Both the position numbers and the translations under genes were made by a program. Below, piece by piece: positions 5,753-5,957 of a DNA stretch of 5,957 nucleotides. Below the pieces are notes generated by a model, which saw only the letters and a list, made by a program, of their open reading frames with translations, did not search any database and was not told where the DNA came from. The stretch spans positions 1 to 5,957 of the forward strand of contig PMUE01000025.1 of assembly GCA_003167055.1 (NCBI GenBank), given 5' to 3'. The number at the start of each line of letters is the position of its first letter. Within the stretch, counting starts at the first letter, position 1. The DNA comes from Vulcanimicrobiota bacterium. GTDB taxonomy: Bacteria > Vulcanimicrobiota > Vulcanimicrobiia > Vulcanimicrobiales > Vulcanimicrobiaceae.

Positions 5753-5957
5753 ATGCACGACGAGCAACCCGTCGAAGGTGAGTATCAAGCCCCGGCCGCG
5801 CCGGTTACGCCGCCCCAAAAGGCGCGCCGTCGCGCCGGCGGCATCGGCACGATCGCGGCCGGACTCGGCGTCCTCGCGCTCAAGTTCAAAACGCTACTTG
5901 TGCTCCTGCTCAATCTGAAGTTCGTGTTGATCGGTGCAAAGCTGTTCGCGGTAAGCT
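5753..5957 (+). CDS. N-terminal part of a putative membrane protein, possibly a site-2 protease (M50) family protein (3' end cut)
   Basis: An open frame of 68 codons starts at ATG 5753 and runs off the right edge. Residues 1-30 are polar and rich in proline, alanine and arginine (PAAPVTPPQKARRR at 14-27), suggesting a cytoplasmic tail. From about residue 31 there is a long hydrophobic segment, including ALKFKTLLVLLLNLKFVLIG (42-61). This repeated K-F/L pattern resembles the region before the first transmembrane helices of bacterial site-2 protease family proteins, where an HExxH zinc motif follows later. That motif is outside the window, so the family is a suggestion only. No other ATG lies in frame, and the alternative in-frame GTG at 5720 would lie inside the divergent gene. 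No Shine-Dalgarno is visible; the start codon of the NDH-2-like gene is 17 bp away in the opposite direction. Confidence 0.5.
   Translation, partial: MHDEQPVEGEYQAPAAPVTPPQKARRRAGGIGTIAAGLGVLALKFKTLLVLLLNLKFVLIGAKLFAVS

Overview
The window is GC-rich DNA with almost no non-coding space, from an aerobic heterotrophic bacterium. Its centre is part of the CoA-dependent phenylacetate (paa) pathway. On the minus strand the order is a TetR-family repressor gene (3337 to 2720), then paaZ (2647 to 590), then paaA (590 to beyond the left edge). paaZ and paaA are joined by a one-base TAATG overlap. PaaA is the diiron catalytic subunit of phenylacetyl-CoA epoxidase. PaaZ opens the oxepin-CoA ring and oxidises the resulting semialdehyde, so both ends of the ring-opening sequence are encoded together. 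The other epoxidase subunits probably lie past the left edge.

The clearest regulatory signal is in the 72-bp gap between the regulator gene and paaZ. It holds a near-consensus sigma-70-type promoter (TTGACG, 17 bp, TAGAAT) facing paaZ. A 16-bp inverted repeat, CCTACCGAACGGTAGG, starts a few bases after the predicted transcription start. This is the layout expected for a TetR-type repressor, probably the adjacent PaaR-like protein, that blocks paaZA until a pathway intermediate releases it. Two perfect triloop hairpins sit in the last codons of the regulator gene, and the second contains its stop codon.

On the plus strand, 57 bp from the regulator and divergent from it, is a complete thiamine-diphosphate-dependent E1-alpha subunit of a 2-oxoacid dehydrogenase (3395 to 4378). 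Its E1-beta partner is not next to it. Instead, a convergent FAD enzyme of the type II NADH dehydrogenase family follows after 13 bp (5735 to 4392, minus strand). Divergent from that, with only 17 bp between start codons, is the first part of a membrane protein that resembles the N-terminus of site-2 protease (M50) family proteins; it runs off the right edge.

The organism cannot be fixed from this window. The paaZ-paaA order differs from the Escherichia coli layout, where paaZ is divergent from paaABCDE. The mix of genes and short spacing would fit a GC-rich, little-cultivated phylum (for example Eremiobacterota/Vulcanimicrobiota) or an actinobacterial or Deinococcus-like lineage, but this is a guess. 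I see no mobile element, CRISPR array, rRNA or tRNA, and no gene-free stretch longer than 72 bp. The paa genes look like a standard pathway; the less expected points are the promoter-operator layout, the orphan E1-alpha and the very tight divergent start pair.
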